From positions 1 through 5,921 of the forward strand of contig CAAEKI010000145.1 in NCBI GenBank assembly GCA_900756495.1: DNA of 5,921 nucleotides, read 5' to 3'. Both the position numbers and the translations under genes were made by a program. Within the stretch, counting starts at the first letter, position 1; each line of letters begins with the position of its first letter. This stretch comes from an uncultured Oscillospiraceae bacterium. Its GTDB lineage: Bacteria > Bacillota > Clostridia > Oscillospirales > Oscillospiraceae. Under the pieces are notes generated by a model. The model saw only the letters and a list, made by a program, of their open reading frames with translations, was not told the DNA's origin and did not search any database. Positions 1 to 5,041 of the stretch are shown here, piece after piece.

Positions 1-293
1 AATGAAATCCTTCCGCCTTCGCCGCTTTCACCATAATACTGGCCGTCAATCATATAATAGCGCTTTTGGGAGTTGGAGTACTCTATGCTGTAATCCGGAC
101 CTGACCGGGTCTCCACAATGTGGTCGCTCCAATACCGCTCCGGACTCCAGTAGACAAGCTCGCCCTCCAGGCAAAATTTATTGCTTGCAAGGGTATGGAT
201 AAACAAATCGCTTCTGTGCCGCGGAACAAACAGCGCGGCGGACAGAACCGCCAAAGCGGCCACGATTCCCAGGATACGGACAGCTTTTTTCAT
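1..293 (-). CDS. Membrane-anchored or secreted hypothetical protein, 5' part only (runs off the left edge)
   Basis: An open frame starts with ATG at 293 and stays open for 97 codons to the window edge, so the C-terminus is missing. It begins MKKAVRILGIVAALAVLSAA: a short basic end followed by a hydrophobic stretch to about residue 23, which fits a signal peptide or N-terminal membrane anchor. The visible remainder is polar and rich in Tyr, Ser and Glu (for example LVYWSPERYW), and looks extracytoplasmic. I recognise no family. The ATG lies 3 nt after the TAA of the upstream gene and in the same frame (TAA GAT ATG). There is no clear Shine-Dalgarno sequence, so translation is probably coupled to the upstream gene by reinitiation. 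GC content is higher than in the preceding gene. I am fairly sure it is a real gene because the signal-like N-terminus sits exactly at the first ATG after the stop. Its function is unknown. Confidence 0.72.
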   Translation of the reverse strand, partial: MKKAVRILGIVAALAVLSAALFVPRHRSDLFIHTLASNKFCLEGELVYWSPERYWSDHIVETRSGPDYSIEYSNSQKRYYMIDGQYYGESGEGGRIS

Positions 294-296
294 ATC

Positions 297-896
297 TTAC
301 ATATTATATATAGTTTTGTCTTCACTTCCGTATCCAACTTGCCCAGTTTTGGAACAAGTCACATTCAGTGTTGAGGAAAAGATAGGTTGGCTGCCTTGAA
401 AATACGCATAGCTGCAACTTACTTTTGCTGTAGAGCCGTCATGATAACTGGTGCCTTCGTTACCAAATCCACTCGTAATTGGTTCATTGGATGAATCGAC
501 AGCCCACAGATCGGTTTCTTCGGGAATACATATTGCAGTGGTTCCATTATAATAGAAAAATCCTGCAAGCAGTACTTTTATCGTCCATGTACTAGACCCG
601 ACAGGATACCACAAATGTGCAGAAATTCCGCCGACCTTTCCAGAATCAGCTCGGGTTACCGGGCTATCTACAACATAGAGACGGCTTTCTACAACATAAT
701 CCCCCACAATTTCTGTTTTCTCGGTTTCTAGTCTGCATGGTGCGCCTAAGATACCCTCTGCAAAGGCAAGTTCTTCTTTTATTTCTGCTGATATAACAGA
801 GATTTCATTATCTAAGCGATTGACGGCAAACGCTGAAATCGACATTAATTGAATCCCAATAACTAACGCAATAGCAATAAATATTTTACGTTTCAT
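297..896 (-). CDS. AT-rich secreted hypothetical protein (199 aa)
   Basis: ATG at 896 is preceded by a good ribosome binding site (GGGAGG, 10 nt upstream). Residues 1-24 form a typical Sec signal peptide: MKRK, a hydrophobic core, then a small-residue end at SAFA, with likely cleavage after Ala24. The mature part is about 175 residues. It has four cysteines (54, 123, 161, 181) that could form disulfides outside the cell, and alternating Ser/Thr/Tyr-rich stretches that suggest a beta-sheet fold. I see no lipobox, LPXTG anchor or catalytic motif, and I do not recognise the family. The gene is clearly more AT-rich than its neighbours (sampled stretches about 35-40% GC, against about 70% in the kinase gene), which could mean transfer. 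It has its own upstream region with two tandem copies of the promoter-like element shared with the sigma gene, so it is probably an output of that regulator. The next gene follows directly. Confidence 0.85.
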   Translation of the reverse strand: MKRKIFIAIALVIGIQLMSISAFAVNRLDNEISVISAEIKEELAFAEGILGAPCRLETEKTEIVGDYVVESRLYVVDSPVTRADSGKVGGISAHLWYPVGSSTWTIKVLLAGFFYYNGTTAICIPEETDLWAVDSSNEPITSGFGNEGTSYHDGSTAKVSCSYAYFQGSQPIFSSTLNVTCSKTGQVGYGSEDKTIYNM

Positions 897-962
897 GGTT
901 TAATAACCTCCCTTTATTTTTCTCAACAGCCCTGTGGATTCTTTTTTCAGATAGCAAAAAAC

Positions 963-974
963 TTATGTTCCCAT
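963..974 (-). other. Three-codon leader ORF (M-G-T-stop) behind a strong ribosome binding site
   Basis: On the minus strand, AAAGGAGG (983-990) is followed after 8 nt by ATG GGA ACA TAA. It lies in the leader between promoter-like element A and the 199-aa gene, about 65 nt before that gene's start. It may be a regulatory minimal ORF or the remnant start of a lost gene. The ribosome binding site is better than many on real genes here. Without other genomes it cannot be told from chance. Confidence 0.25.
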
Positions 975-997
975 CGGAATCTCCTCCTTTCTGTCCT

Positions 998-1010
998 CCG
1001 CCATTGGCGG
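998..1010 (-). other. Short hairpin in the leader of the 199-aa gene
   Basis: CCGCC-ATT-GGCGG is a perfect 5-bp GC stem with a 3-nt loop. It lies just downstream of the predicted start of transcription from element A and just before the AGGAGG at 983-990. No U-tract follows, so it is not a terminator. It could protect the 5' end of the transcript, or mean nothing. Confidence 0.3.
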
Positions 1011-1028
1011 GCGCTCAGGTTGTTTCCA

Positions 1029-1082
1029 TCTATATATTGCAGATGCCTCCGAAAACTGACATTATTTTTTAAAAATTTTTGC
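1029..1082 (-). promoter_or_regulatory. Promoter-like element A, upstream of the 199-aa secreted protein gene
   Basis: Read on the minus strand: GCAAAAATTTTT (1071-1082), a 9-nt AT-rich gap, TGTCAG (1056-1061), a 19-nt spacer, then TATATAGA (1029-1036). The same arrangement occurs at 3203-3258 upstream of the sigma gene and at 1100-1154. The A/T-tract would be an UP element, TGTCAG a -35 and TATATAGA a -10. Transcription would then start near 1022 and give a leader of about 125 nt. The -35 is unlike the housekeeping TTGACA and the spacer is long for a housekeeping promoter. That argues for an alternative sigma factor or an activator. Confidence 0.55.
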
Positions 1083-1099
1083 CCAGCCGCGCCCCTCTG

Positions 1100-1154
1100 T
1101 CTATATAACGTCTCAGGGGGCGAAAATCTCGCAGGATTTTTAAAAAAATTTTTT
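1100..1154 (-). promoter_or_regulatory. Promoter-like element B, tandem with element A
   Basis: Minus strand: an A6T7-type tract (1142-1154), then TGCGAG (1128-1133), a 20-nt spacer and TATATAGA (1100-1107). It is a diverged copy of the elements at 1029-1082 and 3203-3258: the -10-like octamer is identical, the -35-like hexamer differs at two positions, and the A/T-tract sits at the same distance. It lies about 70 bp upstream of element A, just after the end of the 141-aa gene. It could be a second promoter or the leftover of a duplication. Confidence 0.42.
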
Positions 1155-1172
1155 GAAGGTGCGGCAGCGGCA

Positions 1173-1598
1173 TTATCGAACCACGATAGATGTGAATTCC
1201 CGGAATCTCATATCCTCGCCCTCCGAGTTGCGGGCGAAGACGGTGACCTCCACCTTGTATGTACGTCCTACAGTTCCATCATAATAAATGGTGTTGCTGT
1301 ATTCTGCCGAATTGCTGATTGCCATTCCCTCGCTGTACTCGGTATAGGTGTGCTTTGGCAGCCAGGAAGTCCCGCTCTTCTCATATATGGCAATTTCCAA
1401 TGCACCCAGCCGGCTCATTCGACCATTACAGGCTACAGAAAATTCTATTGCTATCTGCCCGCCGCCGTAGGCATAGGCGTCCATATAGTAGTCGCTGATC
1501 TGAGCACTTGCTCTGGTATCCGCCGCCAATGCGGAGACTGAAAGCAGGAAAGACAGTGCCAAAACAAGCAGAACGAAATTTCCAAATCTCTTTTTCAT
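1173..1598 (-). CDS. Small secreted protein with a probable beta-sandwich fold (141 aa)
   Basis: Starts MKKRFGNFVLL with a classic Sec signal peptide ending in ALA, so cleavage is likely after residue 25 and the mature protein is about 116 residues. The mature sequence shows alternating beta-type stretches (QIAIEFSVAC, LEIAIYEK, YKVEVTVFARN) and many Tyr and Ser residues, with a single cysteine (Cys57). From memory it resembles a group of small exported proteins of unknown function, common in gut Clostridia, that share a pattern like 'IAIEFSV..G.M..LGA..I.IYEK.G.SW'. I cannot confirm a family name. There is no anchor motif or catalytic motif. ATG 1598 follows the TAA of the upstream membrane protein by 8 nt. 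The likely ribosome binding site (GAAGGG) lies inside the last codons of that gene, so the two are co-transcribed and probably coupled. It is likely an exported effector of the sigma module; its function is unknown. Confidence 0.88.
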   Translation of the reverse strand: MKKRFGNFVLLVLALSFLLSVSALAADTRASAQISDYYMDAYAYGGGQIAIEFSVACNGRMSRLGALEIAIYEKSGTSWLPKHTYTEYSEGMAISNSAEYSNTIYYDGTVGRTYKVEVTVFARNSEGEDMRFREFTSIVVR

Positions 1599-1606
1599 CT
1601 CATCAC

Positions 1607-2509
1607 TTACCCTTCATAAATAGAATTGATCATTTCTTCCAATGAGATAGCGCCATCGCTCGCCGTAATGGAGCACTCCAGGCCCCCGACATACCAGACC
1701 GCCGTCGTATATCCGCTGTTCCCAAAAAGATAGTGGTCAGTACCGCCCACAGAATAAATCGTCATCGGATCGTCGTCCTTTTCAAAAGTGCTGCTGTCCC
1801 CGTTGAGATTCTTAACCCGGATTACAATACTCTCAGCCTTGCTGTTTTCGTAGTAAGCGCTGAGTATGACTCGCCCGGAACTGGGAAACTCGCCTGCAGA
1901 TACGTATTGCAGGATATATCCGTCCGGAATCCATGTCGGTACTACGCGTTCTGTCACGCCGTAGTCGTCCAGGGCCTCCTGAAGGCTCTGATAGTCCGTA
2001 TCCTGCGTATAATTGGTTCCGCCGGAGGAAGGCAGGGGCGTTCCCTCCGTGGGCTCGAACCAGAACTGTTCCCTGTTCCAGGCGCCCACCATCTGCAAAA
2101 AGCTCTGGTAGCCCAGGGCTGCGGGCAGGGCGAAGACCACAAGGACGGCGATCAGGGCGGCGGCGATCAGGGTGTGGCGGAACCGGCGGCGGCCCGGATG
2201 GGGCCGGGAAGCGGGCGGAGGCGGAGGAGCCGGGACAAGCTCCTCCCAGTCCTCCGCAAAGAGGGACAGGCCCTCTCCCTCAGGGGTATTGAAGTGCGTC
2301 TGAAAATCCGACCAGGCCTTGTCAATATCCGTCAGCCGCCCGGTGGGATGTTCTTTTTCCCGTTTTATTATCACCTCCAGAATGGCGTTGATGCAGTCCT
2401 CGTCCTCCGCTTCGTCCGAAAAGTGAATGGAGGTTCGCAGCAGCTCCTCCAGCTCCTCCGTGCTCATCTGGTCCAGATAGGCGTATTTGGGGCTGTCGTC
2501 TTTAGCCAT
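1607..2509 (-). CDS. Single-pass membrane protein with DUF4367-like C-terminus, presumed anti-sigma factor or sensor (300 aa)
   Basis: Residues 1-92 are acidic and probably cytoplasmic, with helical stretches (MSTEELEELLRTSI, LEVIIKREKEHP). A proline run (PAPPPPPA, 93-100) and a basic patch (PGRRRFRH, 105-112) come next. A single membrane helix spans about 113-133, in-to-out by the positive-inside rule. The outside part ends in a domain from about 190 to 299 that resembles DUF4367 (PDGYILQYV, ESIVIRVKN, and a final LEEMINSIYEG). DUF4367 proteins are often encoded next to ECF-like sigma factors in Firmicutes. The order sigma, then TM protein with a soluble N-terminus, is that of sigma/anti-sigma pairs. 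The anti-sigma role is inferred: I see no zinc-binding HxxxCxxC motif. ATG 2509 has a near-perfect ribosome binding site (AAAGGAGGT, 7 nt away). The gene lies 62 nt downstream of the sigma gene and 8 nt upstream of the 141-aa secreted protein gene. Confidence 0.88.
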   Translation of the reverse strand: MAKDDSPKYAYLDQMSTEELEELLRTSIHFSDEAEDEDCINAILEVIIKREKEHPTGRLTDIDKAWSDFQTHFNTPEGEGLSLFAEDWEELVPAPPPPPASRPHPGRRRFRHTLIAAALIAVLVVFALPAALGYQSFLQMVGAWNREQFWFEPTEGTPLPSSGGTNYTQDTDYQSLQEALDDYGVTERVVPTWIPDGYILQYVSAGEFPSSGRVILSAYYENSKAESIVIRVKNLNGDSSTFEKDDDPMTIYSVGGTDHYLFGNSGYTTAVWYVGGLECSITASDGAISLEEMINSIYEG

Positions 2510-2528
2510 GTCCGGGACCTCCTTTTGT

Positions 2529-2561
2529 CTCTATCATTGCCGTTCAGCGCAAAAGCTGACA
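2529..2561 (-). promoter_or_regulatory. Weak fourth copy of the promoter-like element (D), between sigma and DUF4367-like genes
   Basis: Minus strand: TGTCAG (2556-2561), a 19-nt spacer, then TGATAGAG (2529-2536). The first 14 nt, TGTCAGCTTTTGCG, are identical to the copy upstream of the sigma gene (3222-3235). The -10-like part is poorer (GATAGA in place of TATATAGA) and the A/T-tract is not at the usual distance. If used, transcription would begin almost at the AGGAGG of the next gene and give a very short leader. It could be an internal promoter or a protein-binding half of the element. Confidence 0.35.
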
Positions 2562-2571
2562 CAGCAAGCCA

Positions 2572-3099
2572 TTATTTTTTCTTCCTCCACTCCGGGAAGA
2601 TCTCGTTCAGCTTTGCCCGGATGCGCTCCAGCCGCTTTTGGCTGGCCCACAGGGTGATGCCGAACTCCCCGGCCACCGCTCTATGGCCCGCCTTATCAAT
2701 GACGAGACGCTTTAAAAACCGGAACTCCTTCGGGGTCAGAGCCCCCCTGATTTTCTCCAGCGGATCCGGCTCCTCGCCGGCCAGCGCCGCCCTCTCCACA
2801 ACGCGGGGCGCGGCGGCAGCGGCTGCGGCGGCCTCGCTCAGGGAGAAAAAGTACCGGAGATACCGGGCGCGTGCCCGCTCATAGGCCCGTATCTTGTATT
2901 TCAGGGCCTGCATCAGCCAGCCGCCGGGGTTTTCGTGGTCCATCAGCTTGTCGATGTGGGTGACCGCCTCGTGAAAGGTGTCCTGCACCAGCTCTTCCGC
3001 CTGCGGCAAATTTTTCAGCACGCTGCGCGCATAGATGGTAAGTTTATCAAAATATTCCAAAAAGAGCCGTTCTATCATCTGCTCCTGCTCCGGGCGCAT
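2572..3099 (-). CDS. ECF-like RNA polymerase sigma factor (175 aa)
   Basis: A sigma-70 family protein of ECF length. Region 2 spans about residues 13-80 and includes LPQAEELVQDTF (31-42), the usual core-binding signature around region 2.2, and GGWLMQALKYKIRAYERAR, which resembles regions 2.3-2.4. Region 4 spans about 113-168: LTPKEFRFLKRLV, then a helix-turn-helix (HRAVAGEFGITLWASQKRLE) that would read the -35 element. The linker holds a run of eight alanines (90-97), encoded by GCC/GCG/GCA/GCT codons. It probably directs polymerase to a small regulon that includes its own operon, since the upstream element at 3203-3258 recurs before a downstream gene. The ATG at 3099 is supported by GGGGGG 7 nt upstream, which can pair into a hairpin. 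The DUF4367-like membrane protein encoded next is its likely partner. The family call is sound; the regulon is inferred. Confidence 0.9.
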   Translation of the reverse strand: MRPEQEQMIERLFLEYFDKLTIYARSVLKNLPQAEELVQDTFHEAVTHIDKLMDHENPGGWLMQALKYKIRAYERARARYLRYFFSLSEAAAAAAAAPRVVERAALAGEEPDPLEKIRGALTPKEFRFLKRLVIDKAGHRAVAGEFGITLWASQKRLERIRAKLNEIFPEWRKKK

Positions 3100-3104
3100 G
3101 GGAG

Positions 3105-3121
3105 ATCCCCCCTTCGGGGAT
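3105..3121 (-). promoter_or_regulatory. Hairpin that would cover the ribosome binding site of the sigma gene
   Basis: On the minus-strand RNA, AUCCCC-GAAGG-GGGGAU can form a 6-bp stem with a 5-nt loop. The 3' arm contains the G-run that acts as the Shine-Dalgarno sequence for the ATG at 3099. Translation of the sigma factor could therefore be damped unless the hairpin opens. The structure is seen directly; the regulatory effect is inferred. Confidence 0.35.
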
Positions 3122-3123
3122 TG

Positions 3124-3132
3124 ATTTTACCA
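3124..3132 (-). promoter_or_regulatory. Possible extended -10 promoter close to the sigma gene
   Basis: Minus strand TGGTAAAAT matches an extended -10 (TGnTAtAAT) in an AT-rich stretch. No good -35 is found 16-18 nt upstream. If active it would give basal housekeeping transcription with a leader of about 18 nt. This is a weak call. Confidence 0.22.
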
Positions 3133-3202
3133 TATTTTCAAATTTTTTCTATCACAAAATCTTATTTTTCTCCCGCCTTCGTGCCGGAGCGCCCGCCGTT
3201 CA

Positions 3203-3258
3203 TCTATATATGTCAGAAAAACGCAAAAGCTGACATAAAAATGAAAAAAATTTTTTTG
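3203..3258 (-). promoter_or_regulatory. Promoter-like element C, upstream of the sigma gene
   Basis: Minus strand: an A7T7 tract (3244-3257), 8 nt, TGTCAG (3230-3235), a 19-nt spacer, then TATATAGA (3203-3210). It is the best-formed of four copies in the window. The -10-like octamer, the hexamer, the spacer length and the A/T-tract position match element A at 1029-1082. Within it, TGTCAG (3230-3235) and CTGACA (3211-3216) form an inverted repeat with a 13-nt gap, a possible operator. The start of transcription would be near 3196, giving a leader of about 97 nt. It most likely drives the sigma operon, so the sigma factor may control itself. Confidence 0.58.
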
Positions 3259-3266
3259 CCTGCGCA

Positions 3267-3300
3267 GACAGCCGGATTCTCTTCCGAGAATCCGGCTGTC
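3267..3300 (-). terminator. Strong hairpin, terminator of the transporter/kinase operon
   Basis: GACAGCCGGATTCTC, a 4-nt loop, then its exact reverse complement form a perfect 15-bp stem. It lies 17 bp after the stop codon of the kinase gene. On the minus strand the nearest T-run (3244-3250) is only reached after 9 nt of mixed sequence and seven A residues. It therefore lacks the adjacent U-tract of a textbook intrinsic terminator. Its position at the operon end, just before the promoter-like element of the sigma gene, still makes a terminator or mRNA 3'-end stabiliser the best reading. Confidence 0.65.
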
Positions 3301-3317
3301 CGTCTGTGCTTTATGAT

Positions 3318-4226
3318 TTAAAGCGGCCGTTCGGCCCGCCAGGAGACGGTAACGGTGAACTGTTCCCCCTCCAGCGCAGCCGACGCCTCTCCGCCCATCT
3401 GCTGGGTCAGCGTCTTGACAATAGCCAGCCCCAGGCCGGTGTTCCGGCCCGTGCGGGTTTTGTCTGCGGTATAGAAGCGGTCGAAGACATGGGGCAGATC
3501 CTCCTCCGCCAGCCCCTGGCAGCCGTTGCGGAAGCTGGTCACCACTCGCTCCCCCTCCCGGTACAGCCGCACCTCCAAGGTCTCCCGCCCGTGGTCCAGG
3601 GCGTTGCGGATGAGGTTTGTGTACACCCGCGTCACTCCGCCGGGATCGGCCAGAATCGCACACCCCTCTTCCAGGGACACCTCCGCCTGAAAGCCCGCCC
3701 CCTCAAAGTCGCCGTAAAAGGAGGCCAGCAGCCCGGAGAGAATTTTTCCCGGCTCCACCCGCTCCAGGGACAGCGGGTACTCGCCTCCCTCCAGCCGTGA
3801 GAGGTCGTAAAAGCCGGTAATCAGATCCTGGAGATTCCTGGCCCGCCCCTCTACCACGGCTAGGTACTCCCGCCGCTCCTCCTCGCTCAGGCTCTCCCCC
3901 TCCAGCAGCTGGAGGTAGCCCAGGATGGAGGTGAGGGGGGTGCGCAGGTCGTGGGAGACGTTGGCAATCTGGCGGCGGAGGGCCCCCTCCCGCTCCCGCC
4001 AGGCCGATTCGTCGGCGGCCCGGAGCTCCAGGAGTATGTTGATCTGTTCCATCAGCTCCTCAGCGGCCGGATTTGGCGTCTCCAGCCGCAGAGGCCCCCC
4101 TCCCTTCCGGCGCAGCACCTCCCGGAGCTGCCGCGCGGCGGAGCGCAGGTTGCGCTCCGCCGTATAGGCCCGCAGCAGCAGGATGAGGCACGCCGCCGCC
4201 AGCAGGATGATGAGAAACCGTTCCAC
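3318..4226 (-). CDS. Membrane-anchored sensor histidine kinase of a transporter-linked two-component system (302 aa)
   Basis: A kinase that would phosphorylate a partner response regulator in answer to a signal at the membrane. A single membrane helix covers about residues 4-20 with almost nothing outside. A juxtamembrane helical stretch follows to about 87. The H-box is NVSHDLRTPLTSILGYLQLL with phosphoacceptor His92. The catalytic domain has an N-box (TNLIRNALDHG, Asn204 and Asn208), an F-box (LPHVFDRFYTADKTR) and a G2 box (TGLGLAIVK). At the G1 box it reads FRNGCQG, without the usual Asp of DxGxG. The GTG start at 4226 is chosen because AAAGGAGG lies 7 nt upstream and the membrane helix begins at once; an in-frame ATG at 4655 would overlap most of the permease gene. 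The start is 23 nt after the permease stop. With no sensing domain, it may be informed by the transporter, as in peptide-antibiotic resistance systems. Confidence 0.92.
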   Translation of the reverse strand: MERFLIILLAAACLILLLRAYTAERNLRSAARQLREVLRRKGGGPLRLETPNPAAEELMEQINILLELRAADESAWREREGALRRQIANVSHDLRTPLTSILGYLQLLEGESLSEEERREYLAVVEGRARNLQDLITGFYDLSRLEGGEYPLSLERVEPGKILSGLLASFYGDFEGAGFQAEVSLEEGCAILADPGGVTRVYTNLIRNALDHGRETLEVRLYREGERVVTSFRNGCQGLAEEDLPHVFDRFYTADKTRTGRNTGLGLAIVKTLTQQMGGEASAALEGEQFTVTVSWRAERPL

Positions 4227-4233
4227 GGCCCGG

Positions 4234-4241
4234 CCTCCTTT
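4234..4241 (-). promoter_or_regulatory. Ribosome binding site that fixes the GTG start of the kinase
   Basis: AAAGGAGG on the minus strand lies 7 nt before the GTG at 4224-4226 and within the short gap after the permease stop. No comparable site lies before the upstream in-frame ATG, so this site decides the start. Confidence 0.75.
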
Positions 4242-4249
4242 TTCTCTGA

Positions 4250-5017
4250 TTATGCAATGGTCCGGCGGCGGAACAGCAGCAGGCCGGCGGCCGAACTGCC
4301 CCAGAACCAGCCCATCCCCACCGCCCAGCAGCGCAGCAGATACCCGGGATTCCCCGCCATGCTCTCCAGCCGCACAAAGGGTTCGACCAGGAAACACAGC
4401 CGAATCTCCTCTATGGCCCGGGACGCAGCGCCCAGCGGCTCCACATTCAGCGCGATCAGCTCCGGGATGGAGGCGCCCCAGATCAGGATCATGATATAGG
4501 CAAAGGCCACCCCCGCGCCGCTTTTGATCTGAAAATAGAGCGCATTGACAAGCCCAAGGGCCCCGATCCAGAGCGGGAGCGCGCAGAAAACCTGAAACAG
4601 GACATCCCCCAGGGGACCTGCCGCCTCTGGCCACGCCTCCCGCCCCGGCAGGCACAGGGCCAAGGCCAGGAAGCAGCCGACGACAATTGCGGCGCAGAGT
4701 ACCCCAAGCAGGAGGGCGGAGAAGACCTTTCCAAAGTAGATCCGCTCTCTGGGCGCTCCGAAGGTAATCTCATTTTTCAGGGTGCCGTGCTTGTACTGTT
4801 CGTTAAAGACCATGTCGCCCATGGCCAGGGCCATCAGTAGCCCGAACGGGAGAAGGTCCTCCAGGATGACCGCCATGCGCGCTACCCGCCCGCCTCCGGC
4901 CGGGATCCACACGGTCATCGCAAAGAGCCATGCGCCCAGCAGCAGAATCCCGGTCAGCACAAAGGGATATCTGCGGCGGGAGACCTTCCACAGCTCGGCG
5001 CGTATATAGTTGAGCAT
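4250..5017 (-). CDS. ABC-2 type transporter permease, second subunit (255 aa)
   Basis: An integral membrane subunit of an ABC transporter. Six hydrophobic segments lie at about 18-38, 50-69, 97-122, 136-162, 166-190 and 229-249. Between segments 2 and 3 is the conserved cytoplasmic stretch of this family (about 71-97): TLKNE, FG.PR, RIY.GK. The same stretch occurs in the permease encoded just upstream, so the two are paralogues from an old tandem duplication and probably form a heterodimer with the ATPase. The size of about 250 aa fits the lantibiotic-immunity/bacitracin-type ABC-2 permeases (EpiE/MutE-like or BcrB-like). The substrate is not visible; a peptide antibiotic or other membrane-active compound is inferred from context. 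The ATG at 5017 has a G-rich site (GGGGGGAG) 8 nt upstream and follows the first permease by 24 nt. Confidence 0.9.
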   Translation of the reverse strand: MLNYIRAELWKVSRRRYPFVLTGILLLGAWLFAMTVWIPAGGGRVARMAVILEDLLPFGLLMALAMGDMVFNEQYKHGTLKNEITFGAPRERIYFGKVFSALLLGVLCAAIVVGCFLALALCLPGREAWPEAAGPLGDVLFQVFCALPLWIGALGLVNALYFQIKSGAGVAFAYIMILIWGASIPELIALNVEPLGAASRAIEEIRLCFLVEPFVRLESMAGNPGYLLRCWAVGMGWFWGSSAAGLLLFRRRTIA

Positions 5018-5041
5018 GTAAGGTTCTCCCCCCTTCAGATA

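Noticed and set aside
303..308. TATAAT on the minus strand just before the leftmost gene
   Set aside because: A perfect -10 match, but no -35 at 16-18 nt, and it lies within the AT-rich last codons of the upstream gene; chance is likely.
1006..1016. 11-mer GGCGGGCGCTC shared in inverted orientation with the sigma leader (about 3189-3199)
   Set aside because: It sits just downstream of both promoter-like elements, but the orientation is opposite and GC-rich 11-mers recur easily here; no further similarity extends from it.
1733..2884. Long plus-strand open frame of 383 codons across the sigma and DUF4367-like genes
   Set aside because: It is antisense to two well-supported genes, has no sensible ribosome binding site or domain, and is low-complexity Arg/Ala/Ser-rich, as expected for a shadow frame in GC-rich DNA.
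3306..3800. Plus-strand open frame over the kinase gene (and similar ones at 3951-4499, 4183-4494 and 4782-5009)
   Set aside because: Antisense shadows of clear minus-strand genes; no ribosome binding sites or recognisable domains.
4227..4655. N-terminal extension of the kinase frame to an ATG at 4655
   Set aside because: It would overlap most of the second permease gene, the residues look like shadow translation, and the GTG at 4226 has a strong ribosome binding site directly before the membrane helix.
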